A stretch of DNA of 64,000 bases from contig CAWCWN010000005.1 in assembly GCA_963799245.1 (NCBI GenBank), positions 186,001-250,000 of the forward strand. The letters are read 5' to 3'. The notes beneath the pieces are model-generated. The model was not told the DNA's origin. It saw only the letters and a program-made list of their open reading frames with translations, and did no database searches. Below are positions 26,529 to 36,120 of this stretch, in pieces; the first letter of the stretch is position 1, and each line of letters opens with the position of its first letter. The position numbers were made by a program, and so were the translations under genes. Source of the DNA: CAWCWN01 sp963799245 (GTDB taxonomy: Bacteria; Chloroflexota; Ktedonobacteria; Ktedonobacterales; Ktedonobacteraceae).

Positions 26529-27893
26529 TCAGGCTTGCGGGGTGTATGCGGGCATCAGGTGATACTGCATTTTCAGGGCAATGATACGAGTCGCCGCCTC
26601 GTCGATGCGAGCCTTTGAAAGCTTCCCGCTCTGGAGCGCCGCTTTGATTGCATCGATCGTCAGGATGGTCTGGTCGCTGCCGTTGGGGCCAAGAATCATG
26701 TCGTTACCAGCCTGCAGAGCCATCACGGCCGCCGTGAAGCGATCCCATTGCGCGGCAATGCCCTGCATATAGAGGGCATCCGTCAGGGCTACCCCATCAT
26801 AGCCAAACTGCTTGCGCAGGATGTCGGTCATAAAGGTGTGCGAGAGTTCGGCCGGGTAGGTGGGATCGATGGCCGGCATCAACACATCGGTCGGCATGAT
26901 CATGCCCGGGTTGAGCAGGCGGTCGGGCGACTCGATAAACGCCTTGAAGGGCGCCAGGTCGGTGGCGTAGATCTGCTGGCGGCTGCTGTTGACCACCGGC
27001 AGGGTCGTATGCGCGTCAGGACCGGCAGCGCCCAGGCCGGGGAAGTGTTTGATGCAGGCGATGGTGCCATTGGCCTGCATGGCCTGCAGGTAGGGACCCG
27101 CGAACTTGATCACCTGCTGGGCCGTATTGCCAAAGGTGCGCGTCACCATGTCGTAGCCGTTGACCTGGTTGACGTCCACGTCGGGGGCCAGGTCCTCATT
27201 AATGCCCAGGGCGGCCAGGTCCCTGGATGTTTTCAGCCCCTGCTGCGCGGCAACGGCGGGATTGCCCGTATTAAATATGTCGCTGGCCGACATGCGCGGA
27301 CCATAGATACTACCCAGGCGCTCAACGTAGGGGCCTCCCTCTTCATCCGTCGAAATAAGCAATGGGATATTGGCGCGGCTCTGCATATGCGCTATATCGC
27401 TCCTGGCCTGGTGGAAGCTGGTCAATTGCAACGCATACATAATTACCCCTCCAACATGGAGAGTATTGATCGCGTAATCGAGGTCGCTGGAGTAATATGG
27501 CTGGTTATATTCAAGCATGATAAGCTGGCCTATCTCGTCATCAAGGCTCATATGAGAGACATAGAGGCTGGCCAGCGCCCTGTATTGCATATGATTTTTC
27601 AGATTCATGAGTGCATTGACCTGAAGGGGAGTCAGTGGAGGCCCGATAAAAGGGTCACTTGCGGACAAAGGAGCGCCTGCTTCAGCATGGCTCACCTGCT
27701 CGCCGCTGGCGAGCAGGTGTTGTCCGATCAAGCTGCCCACTACGGCCAGGACGGCGAGCATTGCCAGGGCGACAGCCAGTGGTCTGTGACTGCGACGTTT
27801 AGCTGCCGGCTTCAAGGGAAATGCGACCTGCGCAGGCTCAGATCGCGGCGGCTGAGTTACAGAAGCCTGGTATGGCTGCTGAGACAAAGACAT
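26529..27893 (-). CDS. GH3-family beta-N-acetylhexosaminidase-like, membrane anchored
   Basis: 454 aa. A basic cytoplasmic N-terminus and one transmembrane helix (about 36-58, VALAMLAVLAVVGSLIG) anchor an extracellular GH3 N-terminal catalytic domain. Motifs are ISTDEEGGPYVERLG, ACIKHFPGLGAAGPDAHTTLP (KHFPG and the following Asp/His, as in NagZ), and a Met-rich MIMPTDVLMPA. Only the (beta/alpha)8 domain is present, as in NagZ. It probably removes N-acetylglucosamine from wall or glycan material outside the cell. ATG 27893 is chosen for its GGGAGGA SD. Confidence 0.87.
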   Translation of the reverse strand: MSLSQQPYQASVTQPPRSEPAQVAFPLKPAAKRRSHRPLAVALAMLAVLAVVGSLIGQHLLASGEQVSHAEAGAPLSASDPFIGPPLTPLQVNALMNLKNHMQYRALASLYVSHMSLDDEIGQLIMLEYNQPYYSSDLDYAINTLHVGGVIMYALQLTSFHQARSDIAHMQSRANIPLLISTDEEGGPYVERLGSIYGPRMSASDIFNTGNPAVAAQQGLKTSRDLAALGINEDLAPDVDVNQVNGYDMVTRTFGNTAQQVIKFAGPYLQAMQANGTIACIKHFPGLGAAGPDAHTTLPVVNSSRQQIYATDLAPFKAFIESPDRLLNPGMIMPTDVLMPAIDPTYPAELSHTFMTDILRKQFGYDGVALTDALYMQGIAAQWDRFTAAVMALQAGNDMILGPNGSDQTILTIDAIKAALQSGKLSKARIDEAATRIIALKMQYHLMPAYTPQA

Positions 27894-28147
27894 AGATCCT
27901 CCCGGCAAATACGTCCGTGCAAAAAATGCAATAACATATATATAGTAAGGTATTCGACAAGAGGAGGGGAATGTTGCATTTTCTCACGCCGCCCAGGACC
28001 CTGGTACCATAAAACGCTCAGTTACACGCAAGAAGATCCCCTGCCGAAGTATCCCTGTATCAGTATAATGCCTGGGAGCAAGTGCTGAAGAAGTTTTATG
28101 GCGGCCTGGCGGCTCTGGCGGTGGTAGAGCCCGCTACAGTGAGCCTC

Positions 28148-29133
28148 TTAAGCCTGCTGTTCCTTCAGCCACTGCGCCACCTCAGGCGCGAAATACGTAA
28201 TGATCATATCCGCACCCGCGCGCCTGATACCGGTCAGCACCTCCATGACGACGCGGCGTTCATCGATCCAGCCGTTCTGGGCCGCGGCTTTGATCATCGA
28301 GTATTCGCCACTGACATTATAGACGGCGATGGGCAGGTCGCAGCGCTCGCGTACCTGGCGAATGATATCCATATAGGCCAGGGCGGGTTTAACCATAACA
28401 ATGTCGGCGCCTTCGTCGATATCGAGCTCCACCTCGCGCAGAGCTTCGCGGACATTGGCGGGATCCATCTGATAGGCGCGGCGGTCGCCAAACTGGGGAA
28501 TCGATCGCGCGGCTTCACGGAAGGGGCCGTAAAAAGCGGAGGCGAACTTGGCAGAGTAGGCCATGATCGGGGCCTGGTTAAAGCCCTGTTCGTCCAGCGT
28601 ACGACGTATGGCTCCAACGCGACCATCCATCATATCGGAGGGGGCAACGATATCAGCACCTGCTTCGACATGCGTAAGGGCCATCCGCGCCAGCAACTCC
28701 AGAGAGGCGTCATTCTGGACGCTGCCATCTCTGATCAGACCGCAGTGGCCATGACTGGTATATTCGCACAGGCAAACATCGGTGATTACCAGCAGCTCAG
28801 GCACGCTTGCTCTGAGCTGGCGAATGGCCTGCTGGATGATGCCCTGCGCATTGTAGGCCTCGGAGCCCGCCTCGTCCTTGCGAGCAGGAATGCCAAAAGA
28901 AGGACGGCCGGGATGCCCAAGGCGGCTATACGCCCGGCCTCGCGGCCCAAATGCTCCAGCGGCCATTGCACGATGCCAGGCATAGAGGCAATCGCACGCG
29001 GCTGCGTGATCTCCTCGGCGATGAAAAGCGGGTAGATAAGCTGGTCAACGCCCAGGCGGGTTTCACGCACAAGGCCGCGCAGCCTCTCATTCTGGCGCGT
29101 ACGGCGCATGCGTACAGTGGGGAAATTTCTCAT
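28148..29133 (-). pseudogene. hemB: porphobilinogen synthase, single-base frameshift
   Basis: 5-aminolevulinate dehydratase, the heme-pathway step making porphobilinogen. Frame 1 begins MRNFPTVRMRRTRQN and runs to GIPAVLL. Frame 2 continues with FGIPARKDEAGSEAYN and through VKPALAYMDII and YNVSGEYSM to the end. The shift is at an A4 run on + (28895-28898): one added base restores LLFGIPARKDE. Everything else is intact, including metal-site DVCLCEYTSHGHCG and both active-site Lys regions. With all neighbours intact, a sequencing error is at least as likely as true loss. Its ATG overlaps the hemL stop (TGATG). Confidence 0.9.
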
Positions 29134-30449
29134 CACAGATCCTCTCGTAATGCTCGTTCTATCTTTTGCACCGTCTCCTTGAGCATGGCATCATCCAGGG
29201 CCAGCGAGATGAAACAGGCCTCGAATTGAGATGGCGGCAGGTAGACACCCTGGGCCAGCATACGCCAGAAGTAGCGGGCAAAGCGGGCGGTATCGGCCGT
29301 CCTGGCGCTGGCGTAATCGATGACAGGCCCGGCGGTGAAGTAGAGACAGAACATAGCCCCGATACTGGCAAAGCGCAATCCCAGGCCGACCTCATGCAGC
29401 ACACGCTCGACACCCTCGCTCAGCAACTGGCTTTTGCGCTCTAACTCGGCATACTGTCCTGGCTTACGCATCTCGGTCAGGGTGGCGATACCCGCCGCCA
29501 TGGCCAGGGGGTTGCCTGAAAGCGTGCCTGCCTGGTACATACTGCCAACGGGGGCAACGTATTGCATGATATCACGGCGGCCCCCGTAGGCGCCTACGGG
29601 TAAGCCTCCCCCAATGATTTTGCCCAGGCAGGTCAGGTCAGGCGTAATACCTGAGCGCTCCTGCATGCCCCCCAGGGCGACGCGGAAACCCGTCATGACC
29701 TCGTCAAATATGAGCAGCGAGTCATAACGGCGCGTAAGAATACGCAATTTCTCAAGGAAGCCCGGCTGCGGCAGCACAAGCCCCATATTGGCGGCGACCG
29801 GTTCAACGATGACGGTGGCGATCTCGTCGGGATAGGTATGAAAGAGCTGCTCAACGGCGGCGGCATCATTATAGGCGGCGACCAGGGTATGCCTGGTCGC
29901 TTCAGCCGGGACACCCGGGCTATCCGGCAGGCCCATCGTGGCGACGCCTGAGCCGGCCTGAACCAGGAGCATGTCGGCATGGCCGTGATAACAGCCGCTA
30001 AATTTAATGATCTTATTACGGCCAGTATAAGCCCTGGCAAGGCGTAAGGCGCTCATAGTCGCCTCGGTGCCCGAGTTAACGAAGCGCACCATCTCGATCG
30101 AAGGAACACTCTCGATCACCAGGCGGGCAAGCGTATTTTCAGCCTGCGTGGGCGCACCGAAGCTAAAGCCGTGCTGGCCGGCATACATCACGGCGTCTAC
30201 CACGTCTGGATGGGCGTGGCCCAGTATCATTGGCCCCCAGGACTGGACATAATCGAGATAGCGATTGCCGTCCACGTCTTTCAGGTATGGGCCGCGAGCC
30301 GAAGCAATGAAGACGGGCTCGCCACCCACGCCGCGGAAGGCACGCACAGGGCTATTGACGCCACCAGGGAAGAGCGCCTGTGCCTCTGCAAAAAGAGCGT
30401 GCGAGCGGCTAAGTGGAAGAGCGCTATCCTGTGGGCCTTGCTTATTCAC
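29133..30449 (-). CDS. hemL: glutamate-1-semialdehyde 2,1-aminomutase
   Basis: 438 aa, a class III PLP aminotransferase that makes 5-aminolevulinate from glutamate-1-semialdehyde. Visible are FPGGVNSPVRAFRGVGGEP, GPMILGHAHPDVV, RFVNSGTEATMSALRLAR, and KFSGCYHGHADMLLVQAGSG. LLIFDEVMTGFR and the PLP Lys in LGKIIGGGLPVGAYGG follow. The frame is open 61 codons further upstream, but GTG 30449 is chosen: GGAG precedes it and it starts 4 nt after the hemQ stop. Confidence 0.95.
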   Translation of the reverse strand: MNKQGPQDSALPLSRSHALFAEAQALFPGGVNSPVRAFRGVGGEPVFIASARGPYLKDVDGNRYLDYVQSWGPMILGHAHPDVVDAVMYAGQHGFSFGAPTQAENTLARLVIESVPSIEMVRFVNSGTEATMSALRLARAYTGRNKIIKFSGCYHGHADMLLVQAGSGVATMGLPDSPGVPAEATRHTLVAAYNDAAAVEQLFHTYPDEIATVIVEPVAANMGLVLPQPGFLEKLRILTRRYDSLLIFDEVMTGFRVALGGMQERSGITPDLTCLGKIIGGGLPVGAYGGRRDIMQYVAPVGSMYQAGTLSGNPLAMAAGIATLTEMRKPGQYAELERKSQLLSEGVERVLHEVGLGLRFASIGAMFCLYFTAGPVIDYASARTADTARFARYFWRMLAQGVYLPPSQFEACFISLALDDAMLKETVQKIERALREDL

Positions 30450-30453
30450 GGGC

Positions 30454-31197
30454 TTATGCTCCAATCGCTTCCAATATGTCGGGCAGGGGCTGCGCGACAC
30501 AGGTGAACATAGGCGTATCACGCAAGGTATAGGCGCTCGCCTCGGTCTCGCGCAATTCCTGGACGAGGTCGAGAAAATCGCTGATATTGTCTGTCTCAAA
30601 GGCGACGACAAACTCCTGGTCATCCAGGCCAAATGAATAGGTGGTATTCAGTGTCACCGATGGATAGGTCAGTCCCAGGCGTATATGCTCATTCATCATA
30701 CGCTTGCGCTCTTCCAGAGATAATGCGTACCAGGAGCGTGTCTTCACAAAGGGATAGACAAAGAGGTATTTCTTGTCGTCGGGCGTAATAACCAGGCGCG
30801 GATCGTGCGCACCACGCGCGTTTTTACCGACGTAGACGGAGCGCTTGGTCATCGAGAGAAACGCGTGCGACTCGCTTAAATATGGGCCCAGGGGGCTGCG
30901 ACGAATACGGCTGCTCACTCCCTGCAGGTCCTCAACCGCATAGGTCGCCTGCCAGAGCATGAAGTCGCAATCCGAACGCAGGCCGAAGAGGCTGAAGCTG
31001 CGCATGAGCGAACGCTCGCTCTGCTCTTCAAAGACCTGTACAAGCTCGCGTTTCCCCTGCCGGCGCTCTTCAGCGGGCAACAACTGCCAGCGGGGATCGA
31101 ACTTATAAAAAGTAAAGCGCACGAGCTGGCGCGGCTGCTTTGCCCTGGAGGGTGCAGTCGCCTGTGCAGGCTGTTCTATGATCGTTTGTTCTGACAT
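30454..31197 (-). CDS. hemQ: coproheme decarboxylase HemQ (chlorite dismutase fold)
   Basis: 247 aa, Cld/HemQ family. HemQ oxidatively decarboxylates coproheme to heme in the coproporphyrin-dependent branch. LVRFTFYKFDPRW, DFMLWQATYAVEDLQ and KKYLFVYPFVKTRSWYAL (with the reactive Tyr) fit HemQ, and GLDDQEFVVAFETDN matches the C-terminal region. Its presence within the hem operon indicates that this organism finishes heme through coproporphyrin, although hemE, cgoX and cpfC are not in the window. Confidence 0.92.
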   Translation of the reverse strand: MSEQTIIEQPAQATAPSRAKQPRQLVRFTFYKFDPRWQLLPAEERRQGKRELVQVFEEQSERSLMRSFSLFGLRSDCDFMLWQATYAVEDLQGVSSRIRRSPLGPYLSESHAFLSMTKRSVYVGKNARGAHDPRLVITPDDKKYLFVYPFVKTRSWYALSLEERKRMMNEHIRLGLTYPSVTLNTTYSFGLDDQEFVVAFETDNISDFLDLVQELRETEASAYTLRDTPMFTCVAQPLPDILEAIGA

Positions 31198-31264
31198 AGT
31201 TTTTTATCTAGTCCTTCATTTTCACTGGATGGGATGCCCCACCTGATACATACGCTACCTATCC

Positions 31265-32146
31265 CTAACAGGCATTTGCTGCCAGGGATGCCTTGACGAT
31301 TGCCTCAACAAGACCCTCGATAGTGAATTCTTGAGCCTCGATATGCACGGGCAGGCCACATTCACACGCAGTCTGTGAGGTAATCGGACCGATACACGCG
31401 ATCTTCAGCTGTGGGTTGTGCGCGAGCAGTTGCAGAGGCGAGACCTCGCCAGCGCAGCCAGTAAGCCAGTGCATAAAATTGCGCACAGTAGAGGAGCTGG
31501 TAAAGGTGATTATGTCGAGTTCATCGCCCCGCAGCTTCTCCAGAATAGCCCGTCCCTGCTCATCATCGCCCGCGACGGGGAGTGTGTTATAGACGGGAAT
31601 CTCGTCGACGGAGGCACCCGCCTGCTGGAGTTCGCTGACCAGCACTTTGCGCGCCTCGGCCGCGCGCGGCAGTAATACATGCTGGCCGACCAGAGACCCT
31701 CCGCGTCGCTGGACCTCTTCCAGCAGGGCGGCAGCGACGCTTTCAGCAACATATGCGGCCGGGACGAGATCGGCCATAATAGCATAATCTCGTAGGGCAG
31801 AGGCCGTTGCCGGGCCAATAGCGGCAATACGCACCTGCTCCAGATGCTGCGGACACAGACCCAGGCTCTGCATGCGCTGGCAAAAGATATGCACGCCATT
31901 GGCGCTGGTAAAAATGAGCCAGCTGTAGTATGGTTGTTGCTGCGCATCCGCAAGGAAGAGCTTGCCCAGGGCCGTATCAATGACCTCCCAGTTGCTCGCA
32001 GGCACAATACGAATGGTGGGGAACTCGACCGCGGTCGCTCCCTGCTCCTGTAAGCGCTCGCTGAGGGCCCGGGCCTGCGCGCGCGTGCGTGTCACCAGGA
32101 TACGCTTACCCGCCAGAGGCGGAGCCTGCGCTTTGTGCTCATACAT
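31265..32146 (-). CDS. hemD: uroporphyrinogen-III synthase
   Basis: 293 aa, HemD family, cyclising hydroxymethylbilane. The family is weakly conserved, but GKRILVTRTRAQARALSERL at the start, WLIFTSANGVHIFCQRM, IAAIGPATASALRDYA, DIITFTSSSTVRNFM and IACIGPITSQTACECGL are all characteristic. ATG 32146 follows AGGAGC and overlaps the hemC end by 8 nt. The upstream open frame is the hemC antisense extension and is ignored. Confidence 0.92.
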   Translation of the reverse strand: MYEHKAQAPPLAGKRILVTRTRAQARALSERLQEQGATAVEFPTIRIVPASNWEVIDTALGKLFLADAQQQPYYSWLIFTSANGVHIFCQRMQSLGLCPQHLEQVRIAAIGPATASALRDYAIMADLVPAAYVAESVAAALLEEVQRRGGSLVGQHVLLPRAAEARKVLVSELQQAGASVDEIPVYNTLPVAGDDEQGRAILEKLRGDELDIITFTSSSTVRNFMHWLTGCAGEVSPLQLLAHNPQLKIACIGPITSQTACECGLPVHIEAQEFTIEGLVEAIVKASLAANAC

Positions 32147-33098
32147 ATTGCTGCTCCTGCTCTCTGCCGGCATTGAGCGAGCCGATAATCGCTGCTGCTC
32201 CCTGAGCGAGAGCCTGGTCTGCCACGGCCATACCAAGTTCTTCGACCGCTGCCAGTGGAGTGGCGGCCGTCCAGGCGATGCTCTGCCGGACTCGCACAAG
32301 GCGGCGCCCATCCAGGCTGATCACAAGTCCATGCAAGCTCAGGCTACCGTCCTGCACTTTTCCATGCGCGGCGACAGGCAGGTAGCAGCCAGCACCCAGA
32401 CGGCGCATAAACATACGCTCGGCCAGGCTTTCGGCCTGGGCCTGCGCATCATTGAGGGGCGCCATGAGCGCGTCCAGTTCGGGCTCGTCACGCATCTCCA
32501 GAGCAAGCGCGCCCTGACCGGGAGCTGGCATCATTGCCTCGATGGGCAGATATATGATCGCCAGGCGTTCGTGCAGGCCCAGGCGATGTAAACCAGCCGC
32601 GGCCAGCAGAATACAATCATAATCACGCGCCTCGAGCTTGCGCAGGCGGGTATCAACGTTGCCGCGAATGGGCAGGATCTGGGCATCTGGATACAGCATG
32701 CGCACCTGCGCCATGCGCCGCAGGCTGCACGTGCCAATACGCGTGCCGGCGCCTATCTGTGCATCTTGAACGTTGCTGACCATCACATCCCGCACATCTT
32801 CCCGTGGACCAGTTACAACAAGACGCAGCCCCTGCGGCTGCGCGGTTGGCAGATCCTTCAGGCTATGTACCGCCACATCAATACGCTTTTCGCGCAGCGC
32901 GCGTTCAATCTCAGTCACAAAAACCCCATCGCCGCCTATCTGTGTCAGCGGCATATCCGTCACACGATCACCCGCTGTACAAATCTGCTCGACGGCTATC
33001 TGCAGGCCTGGCCACTGTCGCCGCAGCCGCTCGATCACCAGAGAGGTCTGAACCATCGCCAGTCTGCTGGCCCGTGTGCCTATTGTAATCTGCTTCAT
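32139..33098 (-). CDS. hemC: hydroxymethylbilane synthase (porphobilinogen deaminase)
   Basis: 319 aa. It joins four porphobilinogens on a dipyrromethane cofactor. TIGTRASRLAMVQT, VHSLKDLPTAQP, GTCSLRRMAQV and RGNVDTRLRKLE are conserved substrate and cofactor contacts. LGAGCYLPVAAHG holds the cofactor-binding Cys. ATG 33098 is chosen (GGAAGAGA SD). The hemA frame continues 131 nt past this start, an unusually long overlap. Confidence 0.95.
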   Translation of the reverse strand: MKQITIGTRASRLAMVQTSLVIERLRRQWPGLQIAVEQICTAGDRVTDMPLTQIGGDGVFVTEIERALREKRIDVAVHSLKDLPTAQPQGLRLVVTGPREDVRDVMVSNVQDAQIGAGTRIGTCSLRRMAQVRMLYPDAQILPIRGNVDTRLRKLEARDYDCILLAAAGLHRLGLHERLAIIYLPIEAMMPAPGQGALALEMRDEPELDALMAPLNDAQAQAESLAERMFMRRLGAGCYLPVAAHGKVQDGSLSLHGLVISLDGRRLVRVRQSIAWTAATPLAAVEELGMAVADQALAQGAAAIIGSLNAGREQEQQYV

Positions 33099-34365
33099 CA
33101 GTATTCTCTTCCAGATCAAATAAATAACGTAATGCCTCAGCGTATATATGTCCCTGGCCAAGCGCGGCCGCATCTTTAAGGCGTGACATAGGTTTATGTA
33201 AGATTTTATTCATCAGGCGCGTGGTAAGTTCCTGTACAACCGCCGCCTCGCTTTCGGAACGCGAGGCGGATAAGTGACGCAGCGCGCGCGCCACTTCTTG
33301 CTGGCGCAGATCTTCGGCGTGCTGGCGCAGATCGCTGATCGTATCGACAACGCTGAGTGAGCGCAGCCAGCGTTCAAACCCGTTGACCTCCTCGCCGATA
33401 ATAGCATGCACATGCTCCGCCTCTTGCATACGCAGGCGAATGCCTGCGCTTACCTCAGCCTGCAGATCATCGATGTTGTAGAGGTGAATGCCAGCCAGAT
33501 CGGATACAGCGGGATCGATATCGCGTGGCAGCGCGATATCGATCAATAACAAAGAGCGACCGTTGCGACTCAGCATGACTTCGCGCAGCATATCGACGGT
33601 CATTATCGCACGCGGAGCGGTAGTAGAACTAATTACGACATCGGCCTCAACCAGGGCCTGGGGCAGTTCGGTAAAAGCCCGGTGAGTAGCGCCTAAACGC
33701 TGCGCAAGATCGAGCGCGTGATCCTGTGTACGATTTATGAGCACCAGGCGCTTTGCGCCATTATCACACAGGTTACGCGCCGCCAGCTCACTCATCTTGC
33801 CGGTCCCTACCAGCAGGACACAGGCATCATTAAGGCTGGGAAATAATTTGCGCGCCAACTGTACGGCTACATGACTGACCGAAGTCGCTGTGCGGCTGAT
33901 GCCCGTCTCGCTGCGGGCCCGTTTACCGGCCACAAGCGCCGCCCGAAAGAGGGCGGAAGTAATTGGGCCTGCATAACCTCCCCCCTGGGCAATTTCTATG
34001 GCTTCAGCGACCTGTCCCTGGATCTGCGATTCTCCAGGTACAAGCGAGTAGAGGCCGCTGGCAACGCCAAACAGGTGGGATATAGCCTGCTCATCGGCAC
34101 ATTCGTAACAATGCGCCCGCAGTTCAGAAAGTGCTACCTGGCGGTTTTCACTGAGCACCTGCAGCAGATCGTCTCTGGCCTGGCTAAGATCCTGGCAAAC
34201 AGCGTATAGTTCTATACGGCTGCAGGTTGAGAGCAAAACACTCTCCTGCACGACCTCCTGCGCTGCCCGTAGTACCTGGGGCACCTGGCGCTTCGAGCAA
34301 GAGAGCTGCTCACGCAGTACAATAGACGCAGTCGTATGGTCGACCCCAACAACGATGATATGCAC
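32968..34365 (-). CDS. hemA: glutamyl-tRNA reductase
   Basis: 465 aa as read. It reduces glutamyl-tRNA(Glu) to glutamate-1-semialdehyde, the first committed heme step. GVDHTTASIVLREQL, LLSTCSRIELYAV (catalytic Cys), GESQIQGQV, GTGKMSELAARNL and IDIALPRDIDPAV are all present, and the C-terminal dimerisation domain reaches LRYLFDLEE. After that, about 45 further residues of unrelated sequence run into hemC before a stop at 32968. GluTRs normally end near FDLEE, so this tail may reflect a lost stop or an indel. First gene of the heme operon. Confidence 0.93.
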   Translation of the reverse strand: MHIIVVGVDHTTASIVLREQLSCSKRQVPQVLRAAQEVVQESVLLSTCSRIELYAVCQDLSQARDDLLQVLSENRQVALSELRAHCYECADEQAISHLFGVASGLYSLVPGESQIQGQVAEAIEIAQGGGYAGPITSALFRAALVAGKRARSETGISRTATSVSHVAVQLARKLFPSLNDACVLLVGTGKMSELAARNLCDNGAKRLVLINRTQDHALDLAQRLGATHRAFTELPQALVEADVVISSTTAPRAIMTVDMLREVMLSRNGRSLLLIDIALPRDIDPAVSDLAGIHLYNIDDLQAEVSAGIRLRMQEAEHVHAIIGEEVNGFERWLRSLSVVDTISDLRQHAEDLRQQEVARALRHLSASRSESEAAVVQELTTRLMNKILHKPMSRLKDAAALGQGHIYAEALRYLFDLEENTDEADYNRHTGQQTGDGSDLSGDRAAAATVARPADSRRADLYSG

Positions 34366-34384
34366 ACAAACCTCATAAATCTTA

Positions 34385-34412
34385 AAAATCTCTATGATCT
34401 AATAGAGATTTT
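34385..34412. promoter_or_regulatory. 11-bp inverted repeat in front of the heme operon (candidate operator)
   Basis: Arms AAAATCTCTAT (34385-34395) and ATAGAGATTTT (34402-34412) with a 6-nt spacer lie about 20 nt upstream of the hemA start codon, between the divergent heme operon and a membrane protein gene. On the minus strand TTGCCA-17-TATTAG could place the -10 inside the repeat. A repressor site is a reasonable inference; no regulator is identified. Confidence 0.55.
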
Positions 34413-34766
34413 AGCGTTTTTTGGCAATAGTCAAGAGCAAAAAAATCATTATTTTCTCCCGGGTAAACGCCGTATGTCACTCTCAGGTTACCAGGGCGCG
34501 CTACAGGCATACTCTCAGGTGAGATACAACCATTGCATAAGGGCGACTTTTCATTCCATAAGCCGCCACTTGTTGCCCTAACGCAAATGTGCTAGTATCC
34601 TCAAGAGGATGTAACAAGGAGCAAGCGATACCCATGCAAAGCAAAGATCGAAGCGAGGCCACGAGAATCACAGCAAGAACAACCCGAGCATAGCACGAAT
34701 ATATCCGAGATACAGACATCCTCGCGAGAGACGTCTGCCCCCCCGGCACTGGCGCAAAAAAACCAC
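34413..34766. other. divergent region between heme operon and membrane protein; possible misframed N-terminus
   Basis: The left part is upstream sequence for hemA. At 34634 an ATG with an AAGGAG SD opens a frame that stops after 19 codons. One base away, the frame of the membrane protein at 34767 is open through this stretch and encodes a Glu/Gln/Ser-rich segment. The true start may therefore be 34634, with an indel in between. Confidence 0.45.
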
Positions 34767-35957
34767 GTGGCGCGCGAATTTGACGGGTTTGCGCTGGGGA
34801 TAGTGCTGTTGCTCGCGGGTCTCTTCGCCCTGCTCGGGCGACTCAATCCACACCCTGCAACCTCGCTGGTAGCGGTTGCTGTACTGAGCGCAACTGGCTG
34901 CGGGCTCCTTACAACTGCTCTGCGCAAACTGCGCACTTTCTCACGCCCGGGCCTGCTTGAGGCGGCAAGCGGCGGACTGTTCCTGGCTCTCTTTCAATTC
35001 GCCGTCGCCATCAGCTATCCCAACGTTATCTACGCACTGAGCGTGGCGGCCGATCAGAGAGCGGGCTTTCTCTATACCTGGCTGCTCATCGGCATCTTCT
35101 CCGTACTTTTCAGTATCGCCGGGGCCGCGCTGGGACACCTGGCCTTTGCCCCGCTACGCCCCCTGCCCGCAAAAAAGTTGCCCGCCCGGCCGAGCGCCAG
35201 CGGCGAGCAAGAGGCCCCTGCACTGACATCCAGCAGCGCTGATCAGGCGCCCAATGAGGAGGTTGAAGCGCTCGCTGACCATGCGCAGATAGAGAACAAG
35301 AACCAGGCCAACGCCCGCGCCCCGGGTCTTCTGCCAGGGCGCGCCCTCATCAGTTATGTGATTGCGGTAGCCCTGCTCGGCTTAGCCCCCACGCTGGTGG
35401 GATATGCTTTTGCCGCGGCCTTTGACTATATGCTCCAGCTCAATCTCTTCTTTGCGGGCCCTTATCCCACGTTGCGCCTGCTCGGTACACTCTTGCCATG
35501 GCAGATCCCTATTCCATTTACGCCGCTCGGCAGTGATCCCAATTCACTCACCTTTCTGCTATGGCAATTCTGGCGCATACCTCTATTGCTAGGCAACCCC
35601 ACAATGTTTGATATCCAGGCCCTGGAGCCTTATGTTTTTAATGCTGCGGCGCTTGGACTACTGCTGATTACCGCTCGCAACGCGGATATGCATGATACTG
35701 CTGCGCCATCCACAACGCGCTGGCCTGCGCTGCTCCTGCTAGAGATCTTTCTGGGCCTTCTCTTAACACTGCCGGCCGACTTATTCATCGTGAGAGGGCT
35801 GCATGGTCTGCTGCAGGATCAATTTCTGGCGGTTCCGATCCGCACACTCATTATCTTGAATCCCTTCACCTTCACGCTGAATCTCATCTGCGGCCCACTG
35901 ATCTGTGCAGCCGTCGGGGTGCTCCTGTACGTGTGGCTAAAACGCAGGGAAATATAA
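34767..35957 (+). CDS. polytopic membrane protein of unknown function
   Basis: 396 aa as read from a GTG, not recognised. About eight hydrophobic segments: four in the first 130 residues, a Pro/Ala/Glu-rich cytoplasmic loop (about 130-185), then further helices ending at LICAAVGVLLYVWLKRREI. No transporter or enzyme motif is seen. The GTG start has no SD; an ATG at 34634 with a good SD would fit after a one-base correction, adding a disordered acidic N-terminus. Divergent from hemA. Function unknown. Confidence 0.72.
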   Translation: MAREFDGFALGIVLLLAGLFALLGRLNPHPATSLVAVAVLSATGCGLLTTALRKLRTFSRPGLLEAASGGLFLALFQFAVAISYPNVIYALSVAADQRAGFLYTWLLIGIFSVLFSIAGAALGHLAFAPLRPLPAKKLPARPSASGEQEAPALTSSSADQAPNEEVEALADHAQIENKNQANARAPGLLPGRALISYVIAVALLGLAPTLVGYAFAAAFDYMLQLNLFFAGPYPTLRLLGTLLPWQIPIPFTPLGSDPNSLTFLLWQFWRIPLLLGNPTMFDIQALEPYVFNAAALGLLLITARNADMHDTAAPSTTRWPALLLLEIFLGLLLTLPADLFIVRGLHGLLQDQFLAVPIRTLIILNPFTFTLNLICGPLICAAVGVLLYVWLKRREI

Positions 35958-36120
35958 GTAAGCAGGCAGGATTCCAAACAGAGCATTTGACACCTGCTGT
36001 AAAATTGCAGAGAGAGGATGAGGCTGCTGGTGTTGTGCGGCTGCCGGCAGCCTGATCACTACATTGTATCTTCCATAACGAAGACGGCGTATATGTCGTT
36101 GCGGAAGGGTGGCACCATTT

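Noticed and set aside
26748..28088. 446-codon plus-strand frame opposite GH3
   Set aside because: Antisense of a clear GH3 gene; long antisense frames are common in GC-rich coding DNA.
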